From the NCBI GenBank assembly GCA_019639115.1, contig JAHBSM010000003.1, positions 62,001 through 126,000 of the forward strand: a DNA stretch of 64,000 nucleotides. Reading direction: 5' to 3'. A model generated the notes under the pieces. It was not told the origin of the DNA, ran no database searches, and saw nothing but the letters and a program-made list of their open reading frames with translations. Source of the DNA: Acidobacteriota bacterium. Its GTDB lineage: Bacteria; Acidobacteriota; Blastocatellia; Pyrinomonadales; Pyrinomonadaceae. Within the stretch, counting starts at the first letter, position 1, and every line of letters begins with the position of its first letter. A program made the position numbers and the translations under genes. Shown here piece by piece: positions 25,761 to 34,012 of the stretch.

Positions 25761-26156
25761 TCAGCCTGCCAGAGCGTCGCGCACCTCGTCCCAATCGAGT
25801 CTGGCGATATCTGCCGCTGTCATTTGCTTCAACGCGTCTCGCGTCAATCGCGAGCGTTGCCCCATCCCGGCCGAGCCGTCGATACCCGAGCCGGCGGTCG
25901 CGAACTGCTCCGGAAACTCGGCCCGGAATCGCTCGACGACGGCTGCTCCGTTCTCAAGCGTGCCGTCGTCCGCGAAGCGCAGCTCGCCCGCGGCGGCCGC
26001 GAACAGCAGTTCGGGCGAGCGTGCTCCGGCTGCGACAAAAGCCTGTGTAACGGCCTGTCGCGCGTGCTGGTCACGGAGCCGCTGCTTGAGCTCCAGGTTC
26101 TCTGCCGACAATCGTTCGATAACATCGGCGGTCGGTTCTTCGGTATCTTCATTCAT
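25761..26156 (-). CDS. scaffold-like phage protein
   Basis: 131 residues. A coiled-coil-prone N-terminus (VIERLSAENLELKQRLRDQH) is followed by an acidic, alanine-rich helical part. Size and position between portal and coat genes fit a capsid scaffold. It overlaps the portal gene by 8 bp. The sequence alone is not diagnostic. Confidence 0.55.
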   Translation of the reverse strand: MNEDTEEPTADVIERLSAENLELKQRLRDQHARQAVTQAFVAAGARSPELLFAAAAGELRFADDGTLENGAAVVERFRAEFPEQFATAGSGIDGSAGMGQRSRLTRDALKQMTAADIARLDWDEVRDALAG

Positions 26157-27423
26157 TTGTTTTTCCTCCTGTTTCAGTGCCGTATCCGGCCTCGGCCAGT
26201 GCCGCCTCGCGGGGCAGCCCGAGTTCGGCTTTGATCCGAATATTCTCTAAGGTCTCGCGCTCAGATAACGGGGCCGGGTCCCGCCACACGGTCCGCAGGC
26301 TGACGCCCGCGATGCCCTGCGTACGAAGCGCGAATTCCATCACGTCCGACCACACTTGACCGAACGCTCGTTGCCGGTCGCGAACCTTTGCAATAAAGCG
26401 CGACTCGGCCATCCGCAGCGATTCTCCGCTCGGCAGCCCGCCCGTCCGCGGCAGCAGATAGTGAAGCGGAGTGCCCGTGACCGAAGCGATATCGACGCGA
26501 AAGCTGTCTTTTACTTTCAGAAACTGATCGAGTTCGGCTGAGGCAAAATCACCGAACTTTGCATTGGGATCGCCTGCGATCCATAGATGCTCGACACCCG
26601 CACGGAACGGGGCGACGGCGTTGCCCTCCTGGTCGATCTCGACCTCGATACCGGCGGCCCATCGCTGGCGAAACGCCGCGAACTCCATCGCGACGAGCAT
26701 GTCGAGCACCGATTTATTGAGCCCGTCCTGGATCGGGATCGCGGCCTCGAGCTCTGAGCGGCCCGGCTGGCCGAGATCCGCATTGTTCGCAAAGTGAAAT
26801 ACAGGCACGATGCCGAACGGATTATCGACCACAGATACCACATCCGACGCAGGGCGAAACTCACCGGCTTCGATACCTGCGGTCGTATCGCGACGTTCGC
26901 TCCGGTAGCGTTCGATGCGGTCGGCATAGTAGAGCGTTAGCCGCATCGAGCCGTCGGGGTCGCGCCATACCTTTGCGGCTTCTGTAATGCGGCCGGGCCG
27001 TTCGTCTTCGCTTGTGACGGCCATCGCGGCCGCACGATTCGCATAGATCGCAGGGCGGCCGTAAGCGTCCGGCCACACGATCACGTACGCATCGCCGTTC
27101 TTTAGGGCTTCCTTGTGCACCTCACCGGATCGGAGCGTCATACGGTTGTCTTCCCAAATGCGTGCTGCCGCGTGGGCCGAGGCGTCAGGGTCACGGCCCG
27201 TTATGTGGGCGAACCGATCCACCTCGAGTTTGTCGCGGACGGCGTCGCAAACGACCGGGCACAAATTCAGCGAAAATTCGCGAAAAAGCGACCCGAAGGT
27301 ATTGCGGAATTTCTCGGTCGCGAATCGCAGGTCGTGGCGCCCGTCGTAGTATCGTTCCGTCCGCGTGCAGCGAGCCGCGTTTGCTCGTATTGCCGCAAGA
27401 GCCTTTTCCACTCTCTCGTTCAT
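26149..27423 (-). CDS. phage portal protein (SPP1 gp6-like)
   Basis: About 424 residues from the ATG at 27423, which has a strong ribosome site (AAGAGGTGAATTG); the frame extends 10 codons further upstream only to a TTG. Portal features: N-terminal helical wing (NERVEKALAAIRANAARCTR), the stem region LRSGEVHKEALKNGDAYVIV, DNPFGIVPVFHFANNADLG, SVLDMLVAMEFAAFRQRW, and SLRMAESRFIAKVRDRQRAF near the crown. The portal dodecamer is the DNA gateway of the capsid. Intact, and 26 bp after the terminase stop. Confidence 0.85.
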   Translation of the reverse strand: MNERVEKALAAIRANAARCTRTERYYDGRHDLRFATEKFRNTFGSLFREFSLNLCPVVCDAVRDKLEVDRFAHITGRDPDASAHAAARIWEDNRMTLRSGEVHKEALKNGDAYVIVWPDAYGRPAIYANRAAAMAVTSEDERPGRITEAAKVWRDPDGSMRLTLYYADRIERYRSERRDTTAGIEAGEFRPASDVVSVVDNPFGIVPVFHFANNADLGQPGRSELEAAIPIQDGLNKSVLDMLVAMEFAAFRQRWAAGIEVEIDQEGNAVAPFRAGVEHLWIAGDPNAKFGDFASAELDQFLKVKDSFRVDIASVTGTPLHYLLPRTGGLPSGESLRMAESRFIAKVRDRQRAFGQVWSDVMEFALRTQGIAGVSLRTVWRDPAPLSERETLENIRIKAELGLPREAALAEAGYGTETGGKTNE

Positions 27424-27449
27424 CAATTCACCTCTTAATTTTCTAGTCT

Positions 27450-28799
27450 TCAATCGAATGAGTATCCGCGGTTCGGACGCCGCCGGAGCATTTGGACAGC
27501 CAGGCTTACTGCGTCGATCTGGTCATCGTGTTCGCCGTGGGGGAATGCCGCCGCTTCGTCTATGAATTCCCTCACCCAAGGGCCGTCGATCAGGACGACG
27601 CGTCGCTCCTCGGCAAGCGGAGCCCAAGCTAAAGCACGGGTCACCTTGTCTTTATCGGCATTCACAGCCCTTAGCTGACGGCCTTGAACGCCGCGTTCCT
27701 GACGCAGGTCCTGTACAAGCGCTTTGCCATGCAGTGCGGATTCGATGCCGTGGATCGTGTTCCGCTCGGCGGTAATGCGGCCCAGTACGAACCGCCGCTG
27801 TTCCGGATACTCGATCCTGCTGCGAAATCCGTCCGCGATATAGAGGGTCCCGTTCACGTCGAACGCACATCTGAATGACGCCGTGTAGTCGGCCGTTGTA
27901 CGTATAGAAACCGCCAGGTCGTAACCGCGAGCCCACCTAAGCCTCGGCGGCGGACGATTGATGACGCGCCCAAACCATTCGCGGCTGAATATCCCGCCGC
28001 TCCGCGGCGTTGGCCGCTGCTGATACAACGCGGCAAACGAATAGCTGCCCTGGCGTCTGCGTGCGGCTTCGAGCTTCTCGACGCCGAAACGCTCCGGCCA
28101 CAGAGCCTCGCCGGGCTGTCGTTCGGCCGGGTCGTTCTCCTCGGCAAGTGCAGGCAGCGTCAGTTCATCCCACTGATCGCCGCCGTCTTCGGCCTCGCGG
28201 CGCAGACGGCCGGCCAGGTCGTCCTCGTGCCAGCGCGTTTGGATCAGAATGATCTGGCCGTTGGGCTCGAGCCGCGTGTAAAGGTCGTCGGTGTACCATT
28301 CCCACAGGTGGTTGCGTCGGACCATGCTCTCGGCCTCCGCACGGCCCTTCACAGGGTCGTCGATCACGATCAGCCCGGCACCGAATCCCGTGACGCCGGC
28401 ACCCACGCCGACGGCTTTGACGCCGCCGCCGTCAGTTGTTTCCCATTCATCAACGGCCCGTTTGTCAGCAGCCATCGCTACCCTCCCCGTCAGCATCCGT
28501 CGAATTCTCAGCGAAAAGCGGTTGGCGAGCCGCTGGTTGTAGCAAGCCACGATGACCCGGAGCTTTGGGTCGCGAACTATCCTCCATGCCGTGTAGCGGA
28601 TCGTCACCGCTTCGCTTTTGCCGTGGCGCGGCGGCATCGAGATCATCAGCCTGACCACATCTCCCGAGGTCAGCTTTGCGAGCCTGCGGAAAAGATGCGT
28701 GTGGTGTCGTGCGTCCCATGTCAACGTGCCGTCCAGAGTTCGGATCCATTTGTCGAAACTCCGGGCTGCCATCTCCTCCTTCGATGAACCGCGTTTCAT
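27450..28799 (-). CDS. phage terminase large subunit
   Basis: 449 residues. ATPase domain: Walker A SMPPRHGKSEA, Walker B GLIVIDDPVK and the coupling motif LIQTRWHEDDLAGRL. The RNase-H-like nuclease domain carries ARGYDLAVSIRTTAD, then IADGFRSRIE, and finally FPHGEHDDQIDAVSLAV, with the metal-binding Asp residues in place. It packages DNA into the prohead and cuts the concatemer. No small terminase is recognisable nearby. The start at 28799 lies inside the reading frame of the preceding membrane-protein ORF. Confidence 0.9.
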   Translation of the reverse strand: MKRGSSKEEMAARSFDKWIRTLDGTLTWDARHHTHLFRRLAKLTSGDVVRLMISMPPRHGKSEAVTIRYTAWRIVRDPKLRVIVACYNQRLANRFSLRIRRMLTGRVAMAADKRAVDEWETTDGGGVKAVGVGAGVTGFGAGLIVIDDPVKGRAEAESMVRRNHLWEWYTDDLYTRLEPNGQIILIQTRWHEDDLAGRLRREAEDGGDQWDELTLPALAEENDPAERQPGEALWPERFGVEKLEAARRRQGSYSFAALYQQRPTPRSGGIFSREWFGRVINRPPPRLRWARGYDLAVSIRTTADYTASFRCAFDVNGTLYIADGFRSRIEYPEQRRFVLGRITAERNTIHGIESALHGKALVQDLRQERGVQGRQLRAVNADKDKVTRALAWAPLAEERRVVLIDGPWVREFIDEAAAFPHGEHDDQIDAVSLAVQMLRRRPNRGYSFD

Positions 28800-28974
28800 C
28801 TCTGCGTCTCAGATAAAGCTGAAAAATGATGTCCACCGTCTTGCCCGCTGCAAACAGCGCCGCAGGCATCACGACCGCGGTCATTACGTTGAACCACGAC
28901 GGCCGCTCGATCGCTGCCAGCAGCCAGCTCGACGAACTCAGCCATGCGATCACGGCGTTCCTCGTATCGCTCAT
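28465..28974 (-). CDS. small membrane protein overlapping the terminase start (holin-like position)
   Basis: The start at 28974 forms a TGATG junction with the lysin stop, typical of translational coupling. The first 58 or so codons (MSDTRNAVIAWLSSSSWLLA, then NVMTAVVMPAALFAAG, then IIFQLYLRRRDETR) have natural composition and a membrane segment. After 28799 the frame runs on for over 330 bp out of phase with the terminase, where its composition looks like a shadow (many Arg, Gly and Asp). Either the C-terminal overlap is real but unimportant, or a frameshift joins the two frames. A holin role is only positional. Confidence 0.45.
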   Translation of the reverse strand: MSDTRNAVIAWLSSSSWLLAAIERPSWFNVMTAVVMPAALFAAGKTVDIIFQLYLRRRDETRFIEGGDGSPEFRQMDPNSGRHVDMGRTTPHASFPQARKADLGRCGQADDLDAAAPRQKRSGDDPLHGMEDSSRPKAPGHRGLLQPAARQPLFAENSTDADGEGSDGC

Positions 28975-29990
28975 CACGCCTCCTCATCTCGGCAAGGGCA
29001 TCGCTCGCGAAGCCGGCCGAGCTCGATCTGCCGGTATAGATACAACAGGGCCAGGGCCGCAGCCGCCATAGCCGCCACGATCCAGACCTCGCGGGGCAAC
29101 CCCGCAACCCAGCCGCCGACGGCCCAGGCCGCCTGCCAGATCGTGCCGCCGATCGCGGTCCACATCGCCTTGACGCGATCCGTCCGTTCGACGACCGTTG
29201 TCACGGCATCTTCAGCTCGGTCAAAAATGCCGCGCTCAAGAGTCTCTGGCTCATCGGTGTCCGGCACCTCTGTAATGTCATCCGTTGCTGCATATGGTCT
29301 AGTGACCGGGTCGTCGATGGCCGAGGCGATGCTTCCGGTGAGCCTGACGCCGTGGACGTATAGCGGCAGCCGCAGATCCCAGTTGCCTCTACGGACTTCG
29401 GCCAGGAAGAATCGCGTACGGTATCGCGTGACCGCGAGCCGCTTGACGCTGCCGAGCCAGGCATCGCGGCGCATCAGATATTCGCGGATCCAGGCGGCCT
29501 CGGTCGTGGCTCTTACCTGCTGAGCTATTCGTTGAAAGCTGCCATGTATGATCGAATCGTAAACGACCGCCAAGGCCAACGGCGTCACAAATCCTCGCAT
29601 TAAGCAAAACCCGATCGCCGGCTGCAGAAACCTTCGGACCGCCACTTCGAACTGGACGGACCGCATCTCTGACGTGACGCCTGCGGCCCTGAACGCCCGC
29701 CGAAGCCGGGAGTCCGCGGCGGCGGCAGCGAGCGATGCCCGGCCGGTGTTCCTGAGCACGCCGATCCTCGACGCGATGACGGACGCTCCGACCGGACAGC
29801 CTGTCGCCAGATAAGCGTCGGCCACCTCGGCCAGCGACCCCGAACGATGTGTGAATTGATAGGCACCGTATGAGATGCCCGCACCGTCATTAAGTACAAC
29901 ACAGGCCGAATGGTCGCCCTCGGCCCTGCCCGTCTCGAAGATCCGCACGATCGCTAGAGCGGTTCGCTTGTCCTGTATGTTGAAGGTCAT
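28974..29990 (-). CDS. GH46-like lysin with C-terminal membrane anchor
   Basis: 338 residues. The N-terminal 230 resemble the GH46 chitosanase/lysozyme fold used by some phage endolysins. A Glu in IVRIFETGRAEGD (about residue 19) and an Asp in VVLNDGAGISYGAYQF (about 35) fit the acid and base. After a linker rich in Asp/Glu/Thr comes one hydrophobic segment, WIVAAMAAAALALLYLY, and a short basic tail ending in CPCRDEEA. A membrane-tethered lysin is unusual. It leads the phage-derived block and couples into the next gene by TGATG. Confidence 0.65.
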   Translation of the reverse strand: MTFNIQDKRTALAIVRIFETGRAEGDHSACVVLNDGAGISYGAYQFTHRSGSLAEVADAYLATGCPVGASVIASRIGVLRNTGRASLAAAAADSRLRRAFRAAGVTSEMRSVQFEVAVRRFLQPAIGFCLMRGFVTPLALAVVYDSIIHGSFQRIAQQVRATTEAAWIREYLMRRDAWLGSVKRLAVTRYRTRFFLAEVRRGNWDLRLPLYVHGVRLTGSIASAIDDPVTRPYAATDDITEVPDTDEPETLERGIFDRAEDAVTTVVERTDRVKAMWTAIGGTIWQAAWAVGGWVAGLPREVWIVAAMAAAALALLYLYRQIELGRLRERCPCRDEEA

Positions 29991-30260
29991 TGGGTTGCGT
30001 ATCCTTTATTTGTTTGATAATATCCAATGATCGGACGACACGGGGCGAACCAATTCTCATCATTCCATTTCGCCGCTTATGTGCCGCCCGACCATTGTCA
30101 GGCTATCGGAACGATCCGCAATTTGATATGACAGAATACGCAAGAAGCAACTTATTATTGAGTTTTCTGCAAAATACTGCCGTTTGCCGCCCCGGCGGCC
30201 TGACACGTGCGACCGCCCGAACGCGGCCGATGACCCCAATAGAAAGGACACACGAACGCT

Positions 30261-30503
30261 ATGACTACCACACAACGATTATTGGATATATCGCCGCGTC
30301 CCGCGATCCGGCTCTCAGAGATAGAACGCCTCATCAGGGCGCACCGGATCGTGAGCCCGCCGATCTCACGCGAGCAGCTGCGAAAGATGTGCGAGGACGG
30401 CACATTTGAGACGGCACCTAGGCCGACAGAGCGCCATCCGTTCCTGGTTTACGAAGATTCGTTTCTGGACTGGGTAAGAATGCTGAGCGGAAAGACCGGC
30501 TAA
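30261..30503 (+). CDS. excisionase/AlpA-like small DNA-binding protein
   Basis: 80 residues, divergent from the phage-derived block. PPISREQLRKMCEDGTFE, then HPFLVYEDSFLDWVRML follow the MerR-like winged-helix pattern of excisionases (start of helix-turn-helix, an LCxxG turn, a strand, then a closing Trp helix). It could regulate the block, act as an excisionase without an integrase, or stand in for a small terminase. The stop codon interleaves with that of the convergent GGDEF gene. Confidence 0.5.
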   Translation: MTTTQRLLDISPRPAIRLSEIERLIRAHRIVSPPISREQLRKMCEDGTFETAPRPTERHPFLVYEDSFLDWVRMLSGKTG

Positions 30504-31432
30504 TCGCGGCGTGGCGGCAGATTGCGTCTGAGTTCTTCCTGGGTAACGTCCCGATAGGCGGAGACGCGGTTGCGGCCGTCACGTTTGGCCCGGTACAGCG
30601 CTGAATCGGCCATTTCGACAAGTTCGATCGGGTCGCTCGAATCCTCGGGGAACGACGAAACGCCGATACTGACTGTGATGTTATGCCGACGGTCGGTCTC
30701 GCCCGGACGTACGACCAGGAATTCATGAGACTCGATGCTCGCACGGATCCGTTCGGCAGCGACCAATCCCTGCGGAAGTTCCGCATCGAGGAGAAATGCG
30801 GCGAATTCGTCACCTCCGAATCGGGCCGCGGCGTCGCCGCTTCTCAGGTTGGTCATGATCGCGAAGCCGATCTCTTCGATCGTCTTGCTGCCGGTCAGGT
30901 GGCCAAAGGTGTCGTTGACGGCCTTGAAGTTGTCGCCGTCCATCATGAGCACGCAGAACGGGCGATTGTCGGACGTTGCACGTGCGGCTTCACGCCTGAG
31001 TTCTGAGAAGAATGAGCGGCTTGACAGCAGTCCCGTGAGGTCGTCGTGCGAGATCAGCCGGTGTATCTGACGCTGATATTCGCGATCTATCTCGTCCAGC
31101 AGATCGAACCGCAGGATCGTCTCGCCGACCGTTATCTTGTCGCCGTTGCTTAGCTTTTCGGTCGCGATGCGGCGCCCGTTCAGGAATGTACCGTTGCGCG
31201 AACCCAGGTCCTCGAGCGTGTATTCCATCGCGACGCGAGACTCGGTCGGAGTTGCGATAATTCGGGCGTGCTGGCGTGATACGAGCGTGTCGTTGACGCG
31301 GACGTCCGCTTCTAGCGCACGGCCAAGAATGACCTGTTCGCGTTCAAGCGGGATCGGCACAGCGATAAGCTCGCCGCTGAGGAATACGAGTGCCGGCCTC
31401 AGGTCGCGTCGGATTATCTCGGCGTCATTCAT
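30500..31432 (-). CDS. FHA-GGDEF diguanylate cyclase
   Basis: 310 residues. N-terminal FHA domain (about 15-105) with the phosphothreonine-binding signature LVSRQHARI and LGSRNGTFLNGRRI. The GGDEF domain (about 130-300) contains MMDGDNFKAVNDTFGH, an RSGD inhibitory-site motif and the catalytic ARFGGDEFAAF. It makes cyclic-di-GMP, and the FHA domain should tie its activity or placement to a Ser/Thr-phosphorylated partner. A PilZ protein, a likely c-di-GMP receptor, is encoded at 34013. All active-site residues are present, so it is probably an active cyclase. Confidence 0.9.
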   Translation of the reverse strand: MNDAEIIRRDLRPALVFLSGELIAVPIPLEREQVILGRALEADVRVNDTLVSRQHARIIATPTESRVAMEYTLEDLGSRNGTFLNGRRIATEKLSNGDKITVGETILRFDLLDEIDREYQRQIHRLISHDDLTGLLSSRSFFSELRREAARATSDNRPFCVLMMDGDNFKAVNDTFGHLTGSKTIEEIGFAIMTNLRSGDAAARFGGDEFAAFLLDAELPQGLVAAERIRASIESHEFLVVRPGETDRRHNITVSIGVSSFPEDSSDPIELVEMADSALYRAKRDGRNRVSAYRDVTQEELRRNLPPRRD

Positions 31433-31634
31433 AACTCAGTGGAAACGTGGAAGTTACGGCCCGTGAGGAATGCGTCAATCTATAGGATATCTTATTCGGC
31501 TGTTCATTGTGAAGAACTTTTTGCTAAGAACTGAGGCACGTCCGGCGACGCATAAAGGCCGCAAACCCGTGCCCCGACCAAGACTTCGTCGTGACAAGAG
31601 ATGCGGCCCGAACCTATTTGGATGCAAGCGAAGA

Positions 31635-32393
31635 TCAATAAATGCGAACCAATGCTTCCGCGATATCGTTCCAAGTCTCGGTCTTGGCAAGGACGAGCCT
31701 AATTGGGCTGATCACCGTAAAAAGTCCAAGGGCGACCGCAAATGCACGGTTTACCCGCCCCCTGCGATACGAATCGACGGCGAATGCGGCGGCTCCGATC
31801 AGAATCGGCACACCGAGAAAAAAGATCGGCCCGAGCTGCATTACGACCTCCAGCGGCAGCCGGGCAAGCGACGGCGGCAAAAAGCAAAGCATCGTCATCA
31901 GCATCATACGTTTGTGGTCGGCCGGCCGGCGACGCCATATGATCGCCGCGATGAATGCCGCCGCGAACATCACCAGGTCAAATGTCGGGATCATCAGGAA
32001 TTCATTCGGTGTGAATCCGGGGAACGTGCCGCCGCGTTTTACGGCCGAAAGGCTCGTGATCGTGCCTGTGACCAGAACGGCGGCCGCAAGCCCGATGCCG
32101 ATCATCCCGAGAGCGATGTGGAGTTTTATGCGTTTGGTCGCACCCAGATACGCCTGTACCGAAAAGAGTACGACCCACGCAGACATTACGAGTCCGTGGA
32201 TATGCACGGCGGTGCCGCCCGGCAGCGGCGGCGCGTCCGAGAGAAATTTCAGGTAGTACGACCGGGCGAAACCGGCAAAGGTCAGAAGCGGGAACAGCAT
32301 CGCGACCGCTTTGAAGAATCGGTGCTCAAGGCTGCGAACCGCTGCTTGTCTGATCCCCGGTGCTGCCAACAGTGCGTCAGAATTCGTTGCCAT
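31635..32393 (-). CDS. multi-pass membrane protein of unknown function
   Basis: 252 residues with about seven hydrophobic segments. Conserved-looking polar positions lie in VHIHGLVMSAWVVLFSVQAY, LHIALGMIGIGL and RRPADHKRMMLM, with several His residues near membrane edges, as in haem-binding or proton-transfer membrane families. I do not recognise a family with confidence. The 200-bp gap upstream of the GGDEF start (31433-31634) holds no gene that I can see. Confidence 0.6.
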   Translation of the reverse strand: MATNSDALLAAPGIRQAAVRSLEHRFFKAVAMLFPLLTFAGFARSYYLKFLSDAPPLPGGTAVHIHGLVMSAWVVLFSVQAYLGATKRIKLHIALGMIGIGLAAAVLVTGTITSLSAVKRGGTFPGFTPNEFLMIPTFDLVMFAAAFIAAIIWRRRPADHKRMMLMTMLCFLPPSLARLPLEVVMQLGPIFFLGVPILIGAAAFAVDSYRRGRVNRAFAVALGLFTVISPIRLVLAKTETWNDIAEALVRIY

Positions 32394-32507
32394 AGTATTA
32401 GGACCTCATGTTGTTGATATCGTCTGCGGCCGCGTGCAGGTGGCCGCTTCGAAACGTAAGGCGTGAGTTCGGCCGCAAAAGTATCAGCAGATATATCAGC
32501 CCGGCGG

Positions 32508-32954
32508 TCAGATGCCGTGCGATCGATACAGAGCGTGGCGGGACGCGACCTCGTCGCGCGGATGGCCGTCGGCTACAAGTTCATCGATGCTCGACGACAA
32601 AACTAACTGCAGCGGCATCAGTGCAATGAGGGCGAAGGCGTCGGCTTCGGCCTCGCGGCGGTCGCGGCGTCCAACATGAAAGAAAGCGGCCGACGGGCCG
32701 CTCGCGGGCACATGAAACAGACAGTGCGCCAGCTCGTGGAACGCAACGAAGAGCCTCCGTCGCGGCCGCAAGAGCGAATTGACCACGATCATATCGCGGC
32801 CCATGACGCGGTAATAGAACCCGTCCGTCCGGAGCGGCAATTCGGCCAGGCCGACGTCGTATCGTCGGCAAAGATCGTCTAGGTCCGACTCAGAGAGTTC
32901 GCGTTCGTTCCAGCCGACGCCTAATTCTGTGGCTTTTGTGAGGAAAGGCCGCAT
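32508..32954 (-). CDS. ImmA/IrrE-like zinc metallopeptidase
   Basis: About 148 residues from the ATG at 32954 (MRPFLTKATELGVG). The metallopeptidase signature LFVAFHELAHCLFH (HExxH) is followed about 30 residues later by REAEADAFALIALMP, whose Glu is the third zinc ligand. Relatives such as ImmA cleave phage-type repressors, and IrrE senses stress. There is no XRE repressor next to it, the usual partner, so its target is unknown. It lies only about 3 kb from the phage-derived block, which would be a natural client. Confidence 0.8.
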   Translation of the reverse strand: MRPFLTKATELGVGWNERELSESDLDDLCRRYDVGLAELPLRTDGFYYRVMGRDMIVVNSLLRPRRRLFVAFHELAHCLFHVPASGPSAAFFHVGRRDRREAEADAFALIALMPLQLVLSSSIDELVADGHPRDEVASRHALYRSHGI

Positions 32955-33023
32955 CGTGAGGGTGATACACAGTTGCGTATATGCAACATCATATCTTATG
33001 CCGATGGCATCGGGCAAGAAAAA

Positions 33024-33052
33024 AACGCCCCGGCTTTATTAGCCGAGGCGTT
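33024..33052 (-). terminator. intrinsic terminator of the 3D-domain gene
   Basis: On the minus strand AACGCCTCGGC and GCCGGGGCGTT pair over 11 positions (one G-T) around the loop TAATAAA, followed by a run of seven T. It lies 30 bp past the 3D-domain stop. Confidence 0.9.
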
Positions 33053-33081
33053 AGCAAATTCGAGCATTGATACGCTCGCTT

Positions 33082-33645
33082 TTATTGTGCCGAATAGATC
33101 TGAACTGTACGGCGGCCAAATTTCCTGGCCTCCGAACAGCTCGGGACCCAGATATCGATCTCGCGGCCCTTTACACCGCTGCCTGTATCGGAGACCAGAT
33201 AGGTCCCGCTCCAGGCACCGGCGCTGATTACTACGCGCGAGCCAAGCTTGAGAACACGCGGATCGGCGGCGATCAAGCCGCGGCGAACGCCGTGGCCCAT
33301 TGCGGTCTTGCCCTTTAGGCAGTAGGCGGTAGCAGAGAATGCTCCCTTGCTTGCGCCTGCGGCCGAGCGGACCGAACCCGTTTTAACGATCAGTGTATTC
33401 CCGTCCTTTTCCTGGTCCTGCGTCTGCGTCATATCGTTGATAGAAGCATCGGCAAGGTCGATATCAGTTCCTGCTGTATTCGAATCGGTTGAAAGATTAT
33501 TAATGACTAAATTATTTTGTATTGTATCTGCTTGCGAATCAGTCGCTATGGCGAGGGCAAGCTGCGGCTCCGACTCTGCGTAGATAAAAACTACGAGCAG
33601 CATCGCAAGCGCGGCCAGCACACCTCCTCTAACGAGATTTTTCAT
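33082..33645 (-). CDS. secreted 3D-domain (double-psi barrel) cell-wall protein
   Basis: About 187 residues from the ATG at 33645, preceded by AGGAG. A signal or anchor segment (VLAALAMLLVVFIYAES) is followed by a Thr/Asp-rich linker and a C-terminal 3D domain (about 110-187): SATAYCLKGKTAMGHGVRRG, then GLIAADPRVLKLGSRVVIS and VSDTGSGVKGREIDIWV, containing the three conserved Asp residues of MltA/YabE-type lytic enzymes. Predicted to act on peptidoglycan. A strong terminator follows it. Confidence 0.85.
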   Translation of the reverse strand: MKNLVRGGVLAALAMLLVVFIYAESEPQLALAIATDSQADTIQNNLVINNLSTDSNTAGTDIDLADASINDMTQTQDQEKDGNTLIVKTGSVRSAAGASKGAFSATAYCLKGKTAMGHGVRRGLIAADPRVLKLGSRVVISAGAWSGTYLVSDTGSGVKGREIDIWVPSCSEARKFGRRTVQIYSAQ

Positions 33646-34012
33646 TATCCATTCTCCTATCATCTTTCTCATATGTTCTGCCTCGCGGTAAGCGCAAAAA
33701 TGGCCGCCTCAATGTGGGGGAGGGTTCCACTCTTAGCGTCCCGCGAGCATAAGATCCAGATTGTCAGCGGCGAACCATTTCGCCTGGCTAGAGGCCTGTC
33801 ACACCTCGAACGTAGGAGAATGTTAACACTCCGTGCACTGCCCTGTCCACCGCCTTCGCGGCCGCAAGTCCTTATAATTCCTGCAATTATTGCATTCTAA
33901 AGCGCTTACAGGCAGGCAATTTTTCATCGATTATTGGACTTCTTAGGTGGAATTCGCGTATATTTCAATGCGGATCGGGCCTCCCGCCCGGTTCGGTCGC
34001 TTTCGAGGTCGT
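33646..34012. other. 367-bp divergent gap between 3D-domain and PilZ genes
   Basis: No gene is visible. The segment holds a perfect hairpin GGCGAA-CCAT-TTCGCC at 33769-33784 and an AT-rich stretch at 33871-33935 that could carry promoters for both sides. Cyclic-di-AMP and cyclic-di-GMP riboswitch cores were looked for, because both neighbours belong to families such switches control, but the conserved cores are not there. Confidence 0.5.

Noticed and set aside
28796..29107. Alternative 103-residue minus frame between lysin and terminase
   Set aside because: It overlaps the end of the lysin and the small membrane protein in a third frame, is rich in Arg and Cys, and lacks a natural start; the TGATG-coupled frame is better.
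33646..34012. Possible cyclic-di-AMP or cyclic-di-GMP riboswitch
   Set aside because: Short pieces resemble conserved riboswitch segments on one or the other strand, but the order and the remaining conserved cores are missing.
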